Shown: positions 26,935 through 36,255 of the stretch, piece by piece | How the letters are laid out: each line of letters starts with the position of its first letter | How positions within the stretch are numbered: position 1 is the first letter of the stretch | Assembly (NCBI GenBank): GCA_945862985.1 | Contig: CAMAZF010000019.1 | Location: forward strand, 1-43,570 | Source of the DNA: Bordetella parapertussis | Lineage (GTDB): Bacteria > Pseudomonadota > Gammaproteobacteria > Burkholderiales > Burkholderiaceae_A | DNA: 43,570 nt | Direction: 5' to 3' | Notes under the pieces: generated by a model | What the model was told of the DNA's origin: nothing | What the model saw: the letters and a program-made list of their open reading frames with translations, nothing else | Database searches by the model: none | Program-made: the position numbers and the translations under genes

Positions 26935-27313
26935 GAAGAGATGGGGTAAACTACTGACGTTCCTAGTGAACAGGTTCGATGACTTCCGCGACCGTTGGTT
27001 CAAATCCATCCCGCGATGTGTCTTCAAGCCCATTGTAAGTGACCACGGAGCGCGAACTGAGCGTGACCGGGCCCATTGAGAGAAAACAGCAGAACCAATG
27101 AATCGCGTGGATGTTCCCGTGACGAATCCCCTCAGCGGCGGCGCACAGCCCGGCCGCTGCGTTGAACCGATCACCCTCCCCTTGTTCATCTGTCGCGGCC
27201 AGCCCCATTGGCCGTCGCCTGCACTCGTCCGGCCCCAATCGCTCATCTCGCTCCCCTTCCGCCACTAGGGCGGTGTTCCGGCGTGTGAAGACGCGCCATT
27301 TTTGGGAGTTTGT
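26935..27313 (+). promoter_or_regulatory. 379-bp divergent region and structured rne leader
   Basis: No gene is credible here. The half nearest rne contains four GC-rich hairpins in the rightward direction: CAGCGGC/GCCGCTG (27133-27159), CGGCCA/TGGCCG (27196-27214), CCGCC/GGCGG (27259-27273) and GGCGTG/CGCGCC (27280-27297, one G-T pair). The last is followed by ATTTTT, then the rne ribosome site GGGAG (27304-27308). In E. coli a long folded rne leader lets RNase E control its own mRNA; a similar role here is inference. I could not pick a convincing promoter for either direction. Confidence 0.55.
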
Positions 27314-29995
27314 ATGAAACGTATGCTGTTTAATGCCACGCACTCTGAGGAGTTGCGGGTGGCGATTGTAGACGGACAACGACTGGTCGACCTCGATATC
27401 GAGACGGCCGGCCGGGAGCAACGCAAGAGCAACATCTATAAGGGTGTCGTCACGAGAGTTGAGCCCAGTCTGGAGGCTTGCTTCGTCAATTATGGGGAGG
27501 AGCGTCATGGCTTCCTTCCATTCAAAGAAATCGCCCGGGAGTATTTTCGTCCTGGGGTAGATGTCGGCCGTGCCACCATCAAAGAGGCCATCGCCGAGGG
27601 CACCGAGCTGCTGGTTCAGGTTGAAAAAGAAGAGCGTGGCAACAAGGGCGCAGCCCTCACCACCTTCATCTCGCTGGCCGGTCGCTACCTGGTACTGATG
27701 CCCAATAACCCCCGCGGCGGCGGTGTCTCGCGCCGCATCGAGGGGGAAGATCGCCAGGAACTCAAGGAGGCCATGGACCAGCTCGAAGTGCCAGGCGGCA
27801 TGAGCCTCATTGCTCGCACCGCGGGCATTGGACGCACGGTCGACGAACTCCAGTGGGATCTCAACTACCTGCTTCAGCTCTGGAAGGCAGTCGATGACGC
27901 CAAGGGGCTTCAATCCGGTGCCTATCTGATTTACCAGGAATCCAGCCTGGTCATCCGTGCCATTCGCGATTACTTCCATCCCGACATTGGCGAGATCCTG
28001 ATCGACACCGATGACGTCTATGAGCAGGCCCGTCAGTTCATGCTCCATGTCATGCCCGACATGTCCCCTCGGGTCAAGCGGTATCGCGACGATGTTCCCC
28101 TCTTCTCGCGCTTTCAGATTGAGCACCAGATCGAAACCGCTTATTCCCGCACCGTGCAGCTGCCATCGGGAGGCGCGCTGGTCATCGACCACACCGAGGC
28201 CCTCGTGGCGGTCGACGTCAACTCCGCTCGTTCAACGCGCGGCTCAGACATCGAGGAAACCGCGCTTCGTACGAACCTCGAAGCGGCAGATGAGGTTGGG
28301 CGTCAGCTCCGACTCCGCGACCTGGGCGGGCTGATCGTCATCGACTTCATCGACATGGAGTCCACCAAAGCGCAGAGGGAAGTCGAGCAACGCCTACGCG
28401 ATGCCCTTCATCACGATCGCGCCCGCGTCCAGATGGGGAAGATCTCCAGATTTGGCCTGATGGAGCTCTCTCGCCAGCGACTGCGTCCTGCGCTCAATGA
28501 AGGCTCGCACATGGCCTGCCCTCGTTGCAATGGCACCGGTGTCATCCGCGACACCGATTCCAGCGCGCTCCACATTCTGCGCATCCTGCAAGAAGAGTCC
28601 ATGAAGGACAACACGGCTGCAGTCTATGCACAGGTTCCTGTCGAGGTGGCGAGCTATCTGCTCAACGAGAAGCGAACCGATATCGCCAAGCTCGAAGCAA
28701 GACTCAAAGTCACCATCGTGCTGATCCCCAACAAGCACCTCGAAACGCCGAACTACAAAATCGAGCGGCTGCGTCATGACGACCCCAGACTGGAAGATGT
28801 GAAAGCCAGTTACGACCTGGTCGATCAGCCCGTTACCGACTCGCCCTACCTCGAAGCCAAGGAAGAGCCTGCCAAGCCTCGTCAAGAGGCTGTCGTCAAA
28901 GGCATCACACCCTCCGCCCCCGCGCCTGTCGCTCCCCCAAGACCAGAGCGCATGTCTTCGTCGGCCCAGCCGGCAAAGGCCGAGGGAGGCCTCTGGGCCA
29001 GCATCGTGGCCTTCTTCAAGGGGTCAGACTCCGCGTCTTCGCCGAGTCCTGCGCCAGCGGCCAAGCCTCAGTCTGAAGGTCGGTCAGGATCGAACAACGG
29101 GCGCGGCGGCCGTCAAGGCGATGGGCGTCGAAATGGTCGTGGGTCACGCGGCGCAGATCGTTCGGACAACCGCGACCGATCCGAAAACCGCGAGCGCAAC
29201 GACAAGGACACCCGAGAGCCGAAGGAGGCTCGAGACGGGCGCCCCGCACGTGAGCCTCGTGAGCCTCGTGAACCACGCGAGCCCCGCGAGGGCCAAGCCA
29301 AGTCCGAAGACGGCCGTTCGACCCAGTCCACTCGGGAGGGTGGACGTGAAGGCGGTCGCTCGCGAGGTGGACGCGGACGAAATCAGCGTGAAGGTCAAGG
29401 GGAACTGCTCCCCACCGATGTCGAGGCGGACGCCCTTCAGGCCACTCCCGTCGACGCGACGGAGGAGGCCCCCAACGGCGAGGGTACGGGCCGTCGTCGC
29501 CGTCGTCGCCGCTCAAGTAAGCGTGGCGAGGGTGAGAGCCAAGACGCATCTGCGACTGAGACGAGTGAAGCACCGGCAGCCGAACCGGTGGCGGCACCAG
29601 CGACCACGGTCGTTGCAGCCGCGGAACCTGCGGACGTCGCTCCTGTGGCAGTCGCCGCGCCTGAGCCCATCGCCATCGAGCCGGTGGTGGTCGCACCTGA
29701 GCCCATCGCCCCCGCTCCTGCGGTGGTCGCGCCTGAGCCCATTGCGCCTGCCTCGCCAATCGTCATTCCCGCGCCTGCAGCGCCAGCCGTTTTGGATCCC
29801 GCAGTGATCGCCGAGGATCTTAAACAGGCGGGACTCGAGTGGGTGCAAACCGCCCCCAGCCAGCAGTCGATGGAGGCGGTAGCAGAGCCTGCTCCAGTCT
29901 TGGGCCGCAAGCCCCGCCGACCAACAGCGCCCTCGGCGCCTGAGCCTCTGGTCATGGTGGAAACCCGGGACGCGGAGCCGCCGGCAAGCTCGTAA
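27314..29995 (+). CDS. rne: Ribonuclease E
   Basis: An 893-residue endoribonuclease central to mRNA decay and rRNA/tRNA processing. The catalytic half has an S1 domain (about 35-120), a 5' sensor and the DNase I-like domain with metal-binding Asp301 (VAVDVNSAR) and Asp344 (VIDFIDM). The zinc-link CPRC is Cys402 and Cys405. After about residue 520 the protein is predicted disordered. GLWASIVAFFKG (559-570) resembles the amphipathic membrane anchor of E. coli RNase E. Then come Arg/Gly-rich tracts, a run of EPR repeats (about 645-660) and Pro/Ala repeats with VAPEPIAPA (about 790-812). ATG 27314 follows GGGAG and starts the family N-terminus MKRMLFNAT. Confidence 0.96.
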   Translation: MKRMLFNATHSEELRVAIVDGQRLVDLDIETAGREQRKSNIYKGVVTRVEPSLEACFVNYGEERHGFLPFKEIAREYFRPGVDVGRATIKEAIAEGTELLVQVEKEERGNKGAALTTFISLAGRYLVLMPNNPRGGGVSRRIEGEDRQELKEAMDQLEVPGGMSLIARTAGIGRTVDELQWDLNYLLQLWKAVDDAKGLQSGAYLIYQESSLVIRAIRDYFHPDIGEILIDTDDVYEQARQFMLHVMPDMSPRVKRYRDDVPLFSRFQIEHQIETAYSRTVQLPSGGALVIDHTEALVAVDVNSARSTRGSDIEETALRTNLEAADEVGRQLRLRDLGGLIVIDFIDMESTKAQREVEQRLRDALHHDRARVQMGKISRFGLMELSRQRLRPALNEGSHMACPRCNGTGVIRDTDSSALHILRILQEESMKDNTAAVYAQVPVEVASYLLNEKRTDIAKLEARLKVTIVLIPNKHLETPNYKIERLRHDDPRLEDVKASYDLVDQPVTDSPYLEAKEEPAKPRQEAVVKGITPSAPAPVAPPRPERMSSSAQPAKAEGGLWASIVAFFKGSDSASSPSPAPAAKPQSEGRSGSNNGRGGRQGDGRRNGRGSRGADRSDNRDRSENRERNDKDTREPKEARDGRPAREPREPREPREPREGQAKSEDGRSTQSTREGGREGGRSRGGRGRNQREGQGELLPTDVEADALQATPVDATEEAPNGEGTGRRRRRRRSSKRGEGESQDASATETSEAPAAEPVAAPATTVVAAAEPADVAPVAVAAPEPIAIEPVVVAPEPIAPAPAVVAPEPIAPASPIVIPAPAAPAVLDPAVIAEDLKQAGLEWVQTAPSQQSMEAVAEPAPVLGRKPRRPTAPSAPEPLVMVETRDAEPPASS

Positions 29996-30007
29996 TCTAG
30001 CGGTCTC

Positions 30008-31129
30008 ATGACCGAACGCCAGCGCATCATTCCCATTCAGCCGGGCCTGGAGAGTCCTCTCCGCCCGGTCGATGGGGTGTCAGACCAGATCCGACCTCCC
30101 GGTGCCATCCAGGACCGGAGAGGGCGATGGCTCAGAGACCTACGCATCTCGGTCATCGACCAGTGCAATCTGCGCTGCAGATATTGCATGCCTCGAGAGG
30201 TCTTCAACGACGATTACATCTACCTCTCACGCCAGCAGATGTTGAGCTTCGACGAGATCGTTCGAGTCGCCGCCAGATTTGTCGAGCTTGGCGTTCAAAA
30301 GATTCGCCTCACGGGAGGCGAGCCCCTCTTGCGAAAAGACCTCGAGTCTCTCGTCGCGCAGCTCTCCCCCCTTCGAACGCTTGAAGGTCAGCCCGTTGAG
30401 CTGGCGCTGACCACCAACGGCCTCTTGCTCAAGCAAAAGGCCGAGGCTCTGGCCAAGGCGGGTCTCCACCGCGTCACGGTCAGCCTGGACGCCATCGATC
30501 CAGTCCAATTCCAGCGCATGGCAGACCATCCGAATGCGGATCCCGCGCAGGTCCTGGCTGGGATTGCCCATGCAAAGGCGCTTGGGCTTCGCATGAAAGC
30601 CAACATGGTGGTCCAGAAGGGCGTCAACGACGAGGAGATTGTCCCCATGGCCCAGGCGTTTCGATCTCTGGGGGTCAGTCTCCGGTTTATCGAGTTCATG
30701 GACGTCGGCAGCTCCAATGGCTGGTCCATGGAGCATGTGCTTCCCTCCGAGGAGGTCATACAGCGCATTCACGCACATTGGCCCCTTGAGCGAGTTGGGC
30801 GCGATCTGGCGAGCGAAGTGTCAGAACGATGGCGCTACACAGACGGAGCAGGAGAAGTGGGCGTGATTTCGTCAGTCACGAAGCCATTCTGTGGGGACTG
30901 CTCCAGAGCAAGGCTGTCTGCGGAAGGCGGGCTCTATACCTGTCTGTTTGCACACACGGGCGTAGACCTGAAGCCCATTCTGCGATCCATGGCCACAGAT
31001 GACGAGATCCGGACCGTGCTGGCCGAGCGATGGGATCAGCGAACGGACCGCTATTCAGAGCTCCGAGCGGAGCTCCAAGCCTCGGGCCAAAGCCGGCCCA
31101 AGGTGGAGATGAGCTATATCGGCGGTTAA
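30008..31129 (+). CDS. moaA: GTP 3',8-cyclase, molybdenum cofactor synthesis
   Basis: A 373-residue radical SAM enzyme that, with MoaC, turns GTP into cyclic pyranopterin monophosphate. Cys53, Cys57 and Cys60 form the N-terminal CxxxCxxC cluster motif, Cys295, Cys298 and Cys312 bind the second 4Fe-4S cluster, and the C-terminus ends in the required Gly-Gly. The 45-residue lead before the radical SAM core is common in this class. It starts 12 bp after rne with no clear ribosome site. Its stop codon overlaps the opposing cytochrome stop by 4 bp at a TTAA. No other molybdopterin genes are nearby. Confidence 0.95.
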   Translation: MTERQRIIPIQPGLESPLRPVDGVSDQIRPPGAIQDRRGRWLRDLRISVIDQCNLRCRYCMPREVFNDDYIYLSRQQMLSFDEIVRVAARFVELGVQKIRLTGGEPLLRKDLESLVAQLSPLRTLEGQPVELALTTNGLLLKQKAEALAKAGLHRVTVSLDAIDPVQFQRMADHPNADPAQVLAGIAHAKALGLRMKANMVVQKGVNDEEIVPMAQAFRSLGVSLRFIEFMDVGSSNGWSMEHVLPSEEVIQRIHAHWPLERVGRDLASEVSERWRYTDGAGEVGVISSVTKPFCGDCSRARLSAEGGLYTCLFAHTGVDLKPILRSMATDDEIRTVLAERWDQRTDRYSELRAELQASGQSRPKVEMSYIGG

Positions 31130-31467
31130 CGCTTGATGATGCCGAGAGGACCGGGAAGCGACGCGTAGTAGGCTGCGAGGTTCTCGATATCCTGCTTGGA
31201 GAGTGCCGCTGCCATACCCGTCATGACAGCATTTTTGCGACGGCCTAATTTGTAATCGTTGAGCGCACGAGCAATAAAATCCTCGTACTGACCAGCAAGA
31301 ATGGGGTAAGTGGCATCCAGGCCCTTGACTCCATCTGCTCCGTGGCAAGAGACGCAGGCCGCCTCCTCAGCCTTGGCCTTACCGAGGGCCACATTTCCAG
31401 CATATGCCACCGAACCCAGTGACGCTGAAACGCCGAGCACTGCTGCGAGAGAGATCAGTTTCTTCAT
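31126..31467 (-). CDS. Periplasmic monohaem cytochrome c, class I
   Basis: A 113-residue exported electron carrier. The signal peptide ends around SVAYAG. The haem site is CVSCH (Cys38, Cys41, His42), and the sixth ligand is Met82 or Met85 in VMTGMA. The ending LAAYYASLP is typical of cytochrome c4/c5-like domains (cytochrome c553). Such proteins pass electrons to terminal oxidases or reductases; the partner is unknown. It lies 11 bp after a second cytochrome c, so the two likely act as a pair. Its stop codon meets that of moaA. Confidence 0.9.
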   Translation of the reverse strand: MKKLISLAAVLGVSASLGSVAYAGNVALGKAKAEEAACVSCHGADGVKGLDATYPILAGQYEDFIARALNDYKLGRRKNAVMTGMAAALSKQDIENLAAYYASLPGPLGIIKR

Positions 31468-31478
31468 GTGTTGCCTCC

Positions 31479-31841
31479 TTACTTTCCGCCACGTGCGTAA
31501 AACGCAGCGAGGTCGGCCATGTCTTGTTCGGTGAGCGAGGTAGAAATCGCCACCATGGAGGGATGATTCCGCTCACGGCTCTGGTAGCCCTTCAACGCAG
31601 CGACGAGGTAGGCCTCGTTCTGGTAGGCAATCTTGGGCACCCGATACAGCACAGGGAAGGCCGTCTTGTATTCGGGAATGCCGTGGCACCCAATACACAT
31701 GGAATTCTTCATGGCACCGCGGGCAGGATCGCCTTTCACCTCTGCGGCGGGGGCCTGCGCCAAAGCAGGAACCGACAGACCTGCACTCAAAAAGAACGCA
31801 ACGGCCGCAGTGCGAGCGGCTCGAAAATGCGAAATCCGCAT
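31479..31841 (-). CDS. Periplasmic monohaem cytochrome c
   Basis: A 120-residue exported cytochrome. ATG 31841 with GGGAG before it gives a normal signal peptide ending in PALAQA; eight codons upstream in frame lack support. The haem site is CIGCH (Cys49, Cys52, His53), and the axial methionine is probably Met96 in NHPSMVAIS. The fold resembles class I cytochromes, but the region between haem and methionine (FPVLYRVPKIAYQNEAYLV) is distinct from its neighbour. It is first in a two-gene unit with the other cytochrome. Two FNR-like sites lie upstream at 31880-31907. Confidence 0.9.
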   Translation of the reverse strand: MRISHFRAARTAAVAFFLSAGLSVPALAQAPAAEVKGDPARGAMKNSMCIGCHGIPEYKTAFPVLYRVPKIAYQNEAYLVAALKGYQSRERNHPSMVAISTSLTEQDMADLAAFYARGGK

Positions 31842-31879
31842 GTTTTCTCCCTTGGTTTCAAACATGCGGATTCTAGCAT

Positions 31880-31907
31880 TTGTCCTAAATCAATTGTTCT
31901 AGATCAA
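31880..31907 (-). promoter_or_regulatory. Two adjoining FNR/Anr-like sites
   Basis: On the minus strand TTGATCTAGAACAA (31894-31907) is followed without a gap by TTGATTTAGGACAA (31880-31893). The first differs from the FNR/Anr pattern TTGAT-N4-ATCAA at one base, the second at two. The extended -10 candidate TGCTAGAAT ends at 31870. They occupy the 70-bp gap between htpG and the cytochrome c genes, which are plausible targets of an oxygen-responsive regulator. Confidence 0.5.
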
Positions 31908-31911
31908 AACC

Positions 31912-33867
31912 TTATGCCCCCAAGCCTTTGAGCAGAAAGCCATTGAGCCTGCGAACGAACTGGGCAGGATCTTCCGGCTGACCTCCTTCGGCCAAGAGTG
32001 CCTGGTCGTGCAGCAGCCAAACGAGGTCCCTAAGCGTCTCCGATGTCTCTTCTCCCCCAGACTCTCGAACCAAGGCTCGAACCAGTGGGTGCTCAGGGTT
32101 GAGTTCCAGAATGGGCTTGCGCTCTGGTGCGGCCTGTCCAGCCGCCTTGAGCAGACGCTCCAAATGACCGCTCACGTCCTGCTCATCGGAGACCAGGCAG
32201 CAGGCTGAGTCGGTGAGCCGCTGAGTCAACCGAACCTCTTTCACCTTGTCACCCAATACGGCCTTGGCCTTGTCGATGGCGGGCTTACTCTCTTGCTCTG
32301 CAGCCTCCAAAGCCTTTTTCTCCTCCTCGGCCTTGGCGCCATCGGCATCCGCGATGTCACCCAGGTCGAGGCTTCCCTTGGCCACTGACTGGAGGGCCTT
32401 GCCCTCGAATTCGTGGAGATAATTCAGGACCCACTCGTCGATACGGTCCGTGAAGAGCAGCACCTCAATTCCCTTCTTGCGGAAGACTTCAAGATGAGGA
32501 CTGCTTCTTGCCGCCGTAAGGCTATCGGCTGTCAGAAAGTAGATCTTGTCCTGCCCGGTCTTCATGCGGCTCAGATAATCCTTGAGCGTCACTTCAGGCG
32601 TATCGCCCTGGCTCTCGGTGGAAACAAACCTCGTGAGCCCAGCCAGCCGATCTTTGTTTGCAAAGTCTTCTCCGAACCCCTCCTTGAGGCACTGACCGAA
32701 TTCCTTCCAGAAGGTCTTGTAGTCGTCGGGCTTTTGCTCTGCCATCTCCTCCAGAAGGCCCAAGATTCGCTTGGTGCAGCCCTCACGAATGGCACGGACA
32801 TCTCTGCTTTCCTGAAGAATCTCCCGCGAGACGTTTAAGGGCAGGTCTGCAGAATCGACCACTCCCCGAACAAACCGCAGGTAGTTGGGCAGCAGTTGCT
32901 CTGCGTCCTCCATGATGAAAACACGCTTGATGTAGAGCTTGAGCCCATGACGCTGTTGGCGATCGTAGAGATCGAATGGGGCCTTGCCCGGAATGTAGAG
33001 CAGTTGCGTGTACTCAGAGCGGCCCTCCACACGATTGTGGGTGTAGCCCAGCGGGTCATCCATCCCGTGAGAGAAACTCTTGTAGAACGCCTTGTACTGC
33101 TCATCCGTGATCTCGGACTTGGGGCGGGTCCAGAGTGCGGAAGCCTGATTGACCACTTCCCACTCACCAGACTCGACGTATTCTTTCGCCTCCTCGCTCC
33201 ACTCGCGCTTCTTCATTTCAATCGGAAAGCCAATGTGATCCGAGTAACGCTTGAGGATCTCCTTGAGTGTCCAATGAGAGAGCAGGTCATCATGGCTCTT
33301 GGCATCTTCGCCCTCACCCTCAGCGGCTCTCAGATGGAGGGTGACCTCTGTACCTCTCAGCGGCTTGTCAATGCGCTCCAGTGAGAACTCACCCGTACCC
33401 TCACTCTCCCACCGCACCCCTTCAGATGCAGCAAGACCGGCTCGGCGGGTCACCACCGTGACGCGATCCGCGACGATGAAGGAGGAATAGAAGCCCACTC
33501 CGAATTGACCAATGAGCGCAGAGTCTTTGGCCTTGTCGCCCGACAGCTTGCTGAAGAACTCCTTGGTCCCCGAACGCGCGATCGTTCCCAGGTTGGAGAC
33601 CACTTCATCTCGGCTCATCCCAATGCCGTTGTCGGAGAGCGTGATGGTGCGGGCCTTGGCGTCGAAACCGATCTGAATCTTCAGGTCGGACTGGCCCTCA
33701 AAAAGCTGATCATTGGTCAACGCTTCTAGCCTGAGCTTGTCGCAGGCATCCGAGGCATTAGAAACCAGCTCCCGAAGAAAGATGTCGCGGTTGCTGTAGA
33801 GCGAATGAATCATGAGGTGAAGCAGTTGCTTCACCTCAGTCTGGAAGGCAAGCGTCTCTTTAGACAT
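31912..33867 (-). CDS. htpG: Molecular chaperone HtpG (Hsp90)
   Basis: A 651-residue cytosolic ATP-dependent chaperone. The N-terminal GHKL ATPase domain has [28 protein letters not shown] and [15 protein letters not shown]. The middle and C-terminal domains include [20 protein letters not shown] and [10 protein letters not shown]. There is no organelle or cytosolic eukaryotic tail. GGAG stands 7 bases before ATG 33867. A sigma-32-like promoter is visible 40-66 bp upstream, at the end of parC, which fits its heat-shock role. Confidence 0.97.
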   Translation of the reverse strand: MSKETLAFQTEVKQLLHLMIHSLYSNRDIFLRELVSNASDACDKLRLEALTNDQLFEGQSDLKIQIGFDAKARTITLSDNGIGMSRDEVVSNLGTIARSGTKEFFSKLSGDKAKDSALIGQFGVGFYSSFIVADRVTVVTRRAGLAASEGVRWESEGTGEFSLERIDKPLRGTEVTLHLRAAEGEGEDAKSHDDLLSHWTLKEILKRYSDHIGFPIEMKKREWSEEAKEYVESGEWEVVNQASALWTRPKSEITDEQYKAFYKSFSHGMDDPLGYTHNRVEGRSEYTQLLYIPGKAPFDLYDRQQRHGLKLYIKRVFIMEDAEQLLPNYLRFVRGVVDSADLPLNVSREILQESRDVRAIREGCTKRILGLLEEMAEQKPDDYKTFWKEFGQCLKEGFGEDFANKDRLAGLTRFVSTESQGDTPEVTLKDYLSRMKTGQDKIYFLTADSLTAARSSPHLEVFRKKGIEVLLFTDRIDEWVLNYLHEFEGKALQSVAKGSLDLGDIADADGAKAEEEKKALEAAEQESKPAIDKAKAVLGDKVKEVRLTQRLTDSACCLVSDEQDVSGHLERLLKAAGQAAPERKPILELNPEHPLVRALVRESGGEETSETLRDLVWLLHDQALLAEGGQPEDPAQFVRRLNGFLLKGLGA

Positions 33868-33906
33868 CAGAAAACTCCATGCAGGGTAGAAAGGATCCCA
33901 CCCTAC

Positions 33907-33933
33907 GTGGGGACGCTACGTCGCCTTTTCAAG
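33907..33933 (-). promoter_or_regulatory. Sigma-32-like heat-shock promoter for htpG
   Basis: On the minus strand CTTGAAA (33927-33933) and CCCCAC (33907-33912) are 14 bases apart, close to the E. coli heat-shock pattern of CTTGAAA, 11-16 bases, CCCCAT. The -35 part lies in the last codons of parC. It points at htpG, a classical member of that regulon. Confidence 0.6.
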
Positions 33934-36246
33934 GGCCTCAATCGCGCGCGGCTTAAACCGAACATCCAGCGGTTTACCCTTGCGTGCGCGCTTACCCGCA
34001 TATTCCGACAACTCCTGGGCGCGGAGTGAGACCCGGGCTTCTTTGCCTCCACGCCCCTCACCACTCACCTGGAGTCCGAGCGAACCCACCGCGCAAGCAT
34101 CCGCCAGTGCATCGTCTGCCCCATCCAGCTCCATGAGGTTGACGCCTCGCCCCCCGCTCGCCAGGAGTTTCACCTCGTCGAGACCAAACACGAGCAAACG
34201 CCCCTTCTTGCTCAGTAGTGCGAGTAAGCCCTGCTCTGAGGGGAGCGTGCGCAAGAAGGCGATGCTGTCTCCTGCCTCCAGCCCCACGAACTGCTTTCCG
34301 CTTCGATTACGGCCCACCATGCCATCGAGTCGCGTCACAAATCCCATCCCCGCCCGAGTTGCCAAAAGCAGGTGCTGAGCGGACGAGGCGGCAACAAAAT
34401 GAATCAGCTGACCACCTGCCTCCAGCTCGATCATGCTCGAGACGGGGGCGCCGTCTCCGCGTCCGCCAGGCAGCTGGCTGACTGCGACAGAGTAAGCGCG
34501 GCCCGAGCTCGAGAGTGCAACCAACATATCGGTCGTTCGGCACTCAAAGGTTGCGTAAAGCGCATCGCCCGTTTTGAAGGTGAAGCTCGAGGCCTCGTGA
34601 CCATGACCCTGCCTTGTCCGGACCCAGCCATTGGTCGACACCACCACCGTCACGGGCTCATCCAGAACCGGGATGTCGAGGGTGGTTCGAGACTCCTCTT
34701 TGATCAGCGTGCGGCGATCGTCTCCATAGGATTTGGCGTCGTCCGCAATCTCCTTGCTCACCGCCTTGCGCAGGGCGCGTTCATTCTCCAACAAGTGACG
34801 GAGCTTATCCGCCCTCTCGCGTAGTTCAGCAAGCTCCCGCTCAATCTTGATGGCCTCCAAGCGTGCAAGCTGACGGAGGCGAATCTCAAGGATGTCCTCG
34901 GCCTGAACCTCCGTGAGGCCGAACTCCTGCATCAGCGCTGGCTTCGGCTCATCACTCTCGCGAATGACCGCAATCACCTCCTCGATTCGAAGCAGTGCGA
35001 TGCTTCTTCCCTCCAGGATGTGGATGCGACGTTCAGCTTGCGAAAGCCTGTATTGACTGCGGCGACGAACCGTCTCCACTCGAAAGTCTATCCATCCCTG
35101 AAGCATTTCTAGCACCGAGAGAGAGCGAGGACGCCCTCCTCCGTCTACCGCGACGAGATTGAGAGAGACCGAGCTCTCAAGAGAGGTGTGGGCCAGAAGG
35201 AGTCGCGCAAACTCATCCCGATCCAGTCGGGAGCTTCTGGGCTCAAAGACCAGACGCACAGCTGCATCCTTGCCAGACTCATCACGCACGGACTCAAGCT
35301 GTCCGAGCACGAGCTGCTTGACCTGCTGCTGCTCTGGCGAGAGCGATTTCTTGCCTGTCTTGATCTTGGGATTGGTGAGCTCTTCGATCTCCTCCAATAC
35401 CTTCTGACTGGACACTCCGTGAGGCAGCTCGTACACCACCCACTGCCATTGCCCTCGGGCAAGCTCCTCAATGGTCCAGCGGGCCCGCATCTTGAGCGAC
35501 CCTCGGCCCGAAGCATAGGCAGAGGCGATGTCTTGTGCGCTGGAGATCAGCTGCCCGCCACCCGGAAAGTCAGGCCCAGGCAATACCTGCATCAGCTCGG
35601 CCGATGTCAGGCCCGGCTTGTCCATCAGTGCAATGGCGGCCTGGGCAACCTCGCGCAGGTTATGGGGCGGAATCTCGGTGGCCATGCCAACCGCGATGCC
35701 AGATGCGCCGTTGAGCAGGCACACGGGCAGACGGGCCGGAAGCCTCAGAGGCTCTTCAAAAGACCCATCATAGTTGGGCCCAAACTCAACGGTCCCCTCA
35801 TCCAGCTCGGATAGGAGAAGCGCGGCAAAAGGCGTGAGGCGCGCCTCCGTATATCGCATGGCTGCGGCCCCATCCCCGTCGCGGGAGCCGAAATTCCCCT
35901 GACCATCGATGAGGGGGTAGCGAACGGTAAAACCCTGCGCAAGCCTGACGAGTGCATCGTAAGCAGATTGATCGCCATGGGGGTGAAATTTACCCAGAAC
36001 GTCTCCCACCACGCGGGCCGACTTCACGGGCTTGGCGCTGTTGCCCAGCCCCATACGCTCCATGGCGAAGAGGATTCGACGTTGAACCGGTTTCAGGCCA
36101 TCACACAGGTCGGGCAAGGCCCGGCCCTTCACGACTGAGATGGCGTAATCGAGGTATGCGCGCTCCGCAAAATCGGCAAGGCTTTGAGCGTCAGACGGCG
36201 CGTCCGGCTGAGAAAACAAATCGAGCGTGGTGTCTTGATTGGACAT
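33916..36246 (-). CDS. parC: DNA topoisomerase IV subunit A
   Basis: A 776-residue subunit that breaks and rejoins DNA to unlink daughter chromosomes. The catalytic tyrosine is Tyr132 in [10 protein letters not shown]. The N-terminal winged-helix region has [21 protein letters not shown] and a C-terminal beta-pinwheel with degenerate blades ends the protein. The quinolone-resistance segment reads [11 protein letters not shown]: the residue matching E. coli Ser80 is Gln93 and that matching Glu84 is Asp97. It follows parE by 9 bp, and the two form the enzyme. It is assigned ParC over GyrA because it is shorter, lacks the GyrA-box and is paired with parE. Confidence 0.95.
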   Translation of the reverse strand: MSNQDTTLDLFSQPDAPSDAQSLADFAERAYLDYAISVVKGRALPDLCDGLKPVQRRILFAMERMGLGNSAKPVKSARVVGDVLGKFHPHGDQSAYDALVRLAQGFTVRYPLIDGQGNFGSRDGDGAAAMRYTEARLTPFAALLLSELDEGTVEFGPNYDGSFEEPLRLPARLPVCLLNGASGIAVGMATEIPPHNLREVAQAAIALMDKPGLTSAELMQVLPGPDFPGGGQLISSAQDIASAYASGRGSLKMRARWTIEELARGQWQWVVYELPHGVSSQKVLEEIEELTNPKIKTGKKSLSPEQQQVKQLVLGQLESVRDESGKDAAVRLVFEPRSSRLDRDEFARLLLAHTSLESSVSLNLVAVDGGGRPRSLSVLEMLQGWIDFRVETVRRRSQYRLSQAERRIHILEGRSIALLRIEEVIAVIRESDEPKPALMQEFGLTEVQAEDILEIRLRQLARLEAIKIERELAELRERADKLRHLLENERALRKAVSKEIADDAKSYGDDRRTLIKEESRTTLDIPVLDEPVTVVVSTNGWVRTRQGHGHEASSFTFKTGDALYATFECRTTDMLVALSSSGRAYSVAVSQLPGGRGDGAPVSSMIELEAGGQLIHFVAASSAQHLLLATRAGMGFVTRLDGMVGRNRSGKQFVGLEAGDSIAFLRTLPSEQGLLALLSKKGRLLVFGLDEVKLLASGGRGVNLMELDGADDALADACAVGSLGLQVSGEGRGGKEARVSLRAQELSEYAGKRARKGKPLDVRFKPRAIEALEKAT

Positions 36247-36255
36247 AGAAGATTC

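Noticed and set aside
26935-27246. N-terminal extension of rluC by 104 codons
   Set aside because: The extension has no S4 or synthase likeness and occupies the folded rne leader; ATG 26934 gives the normal length.
26963-28192. 409-codon open frame antisense to the first third of rne and its leader
   Set aside because: rne is certain on the plus strand, and the antisense frame shows no domain, signal or start context.
29250-29290. Short tandem repeat in rne as a CRISPR-like or mobile repeat
   Set aside because: It is an in-frame coding repeat for Glu-Pro-Arg units, with no spacers.
29016-30036. Repetitive Arg/Pro- or Gly/Thr/Ala-rich frames antisense to the rne tail
   Set aside because: They arise from the low-complexity codons of the RNase E C-terminal half read backwards.
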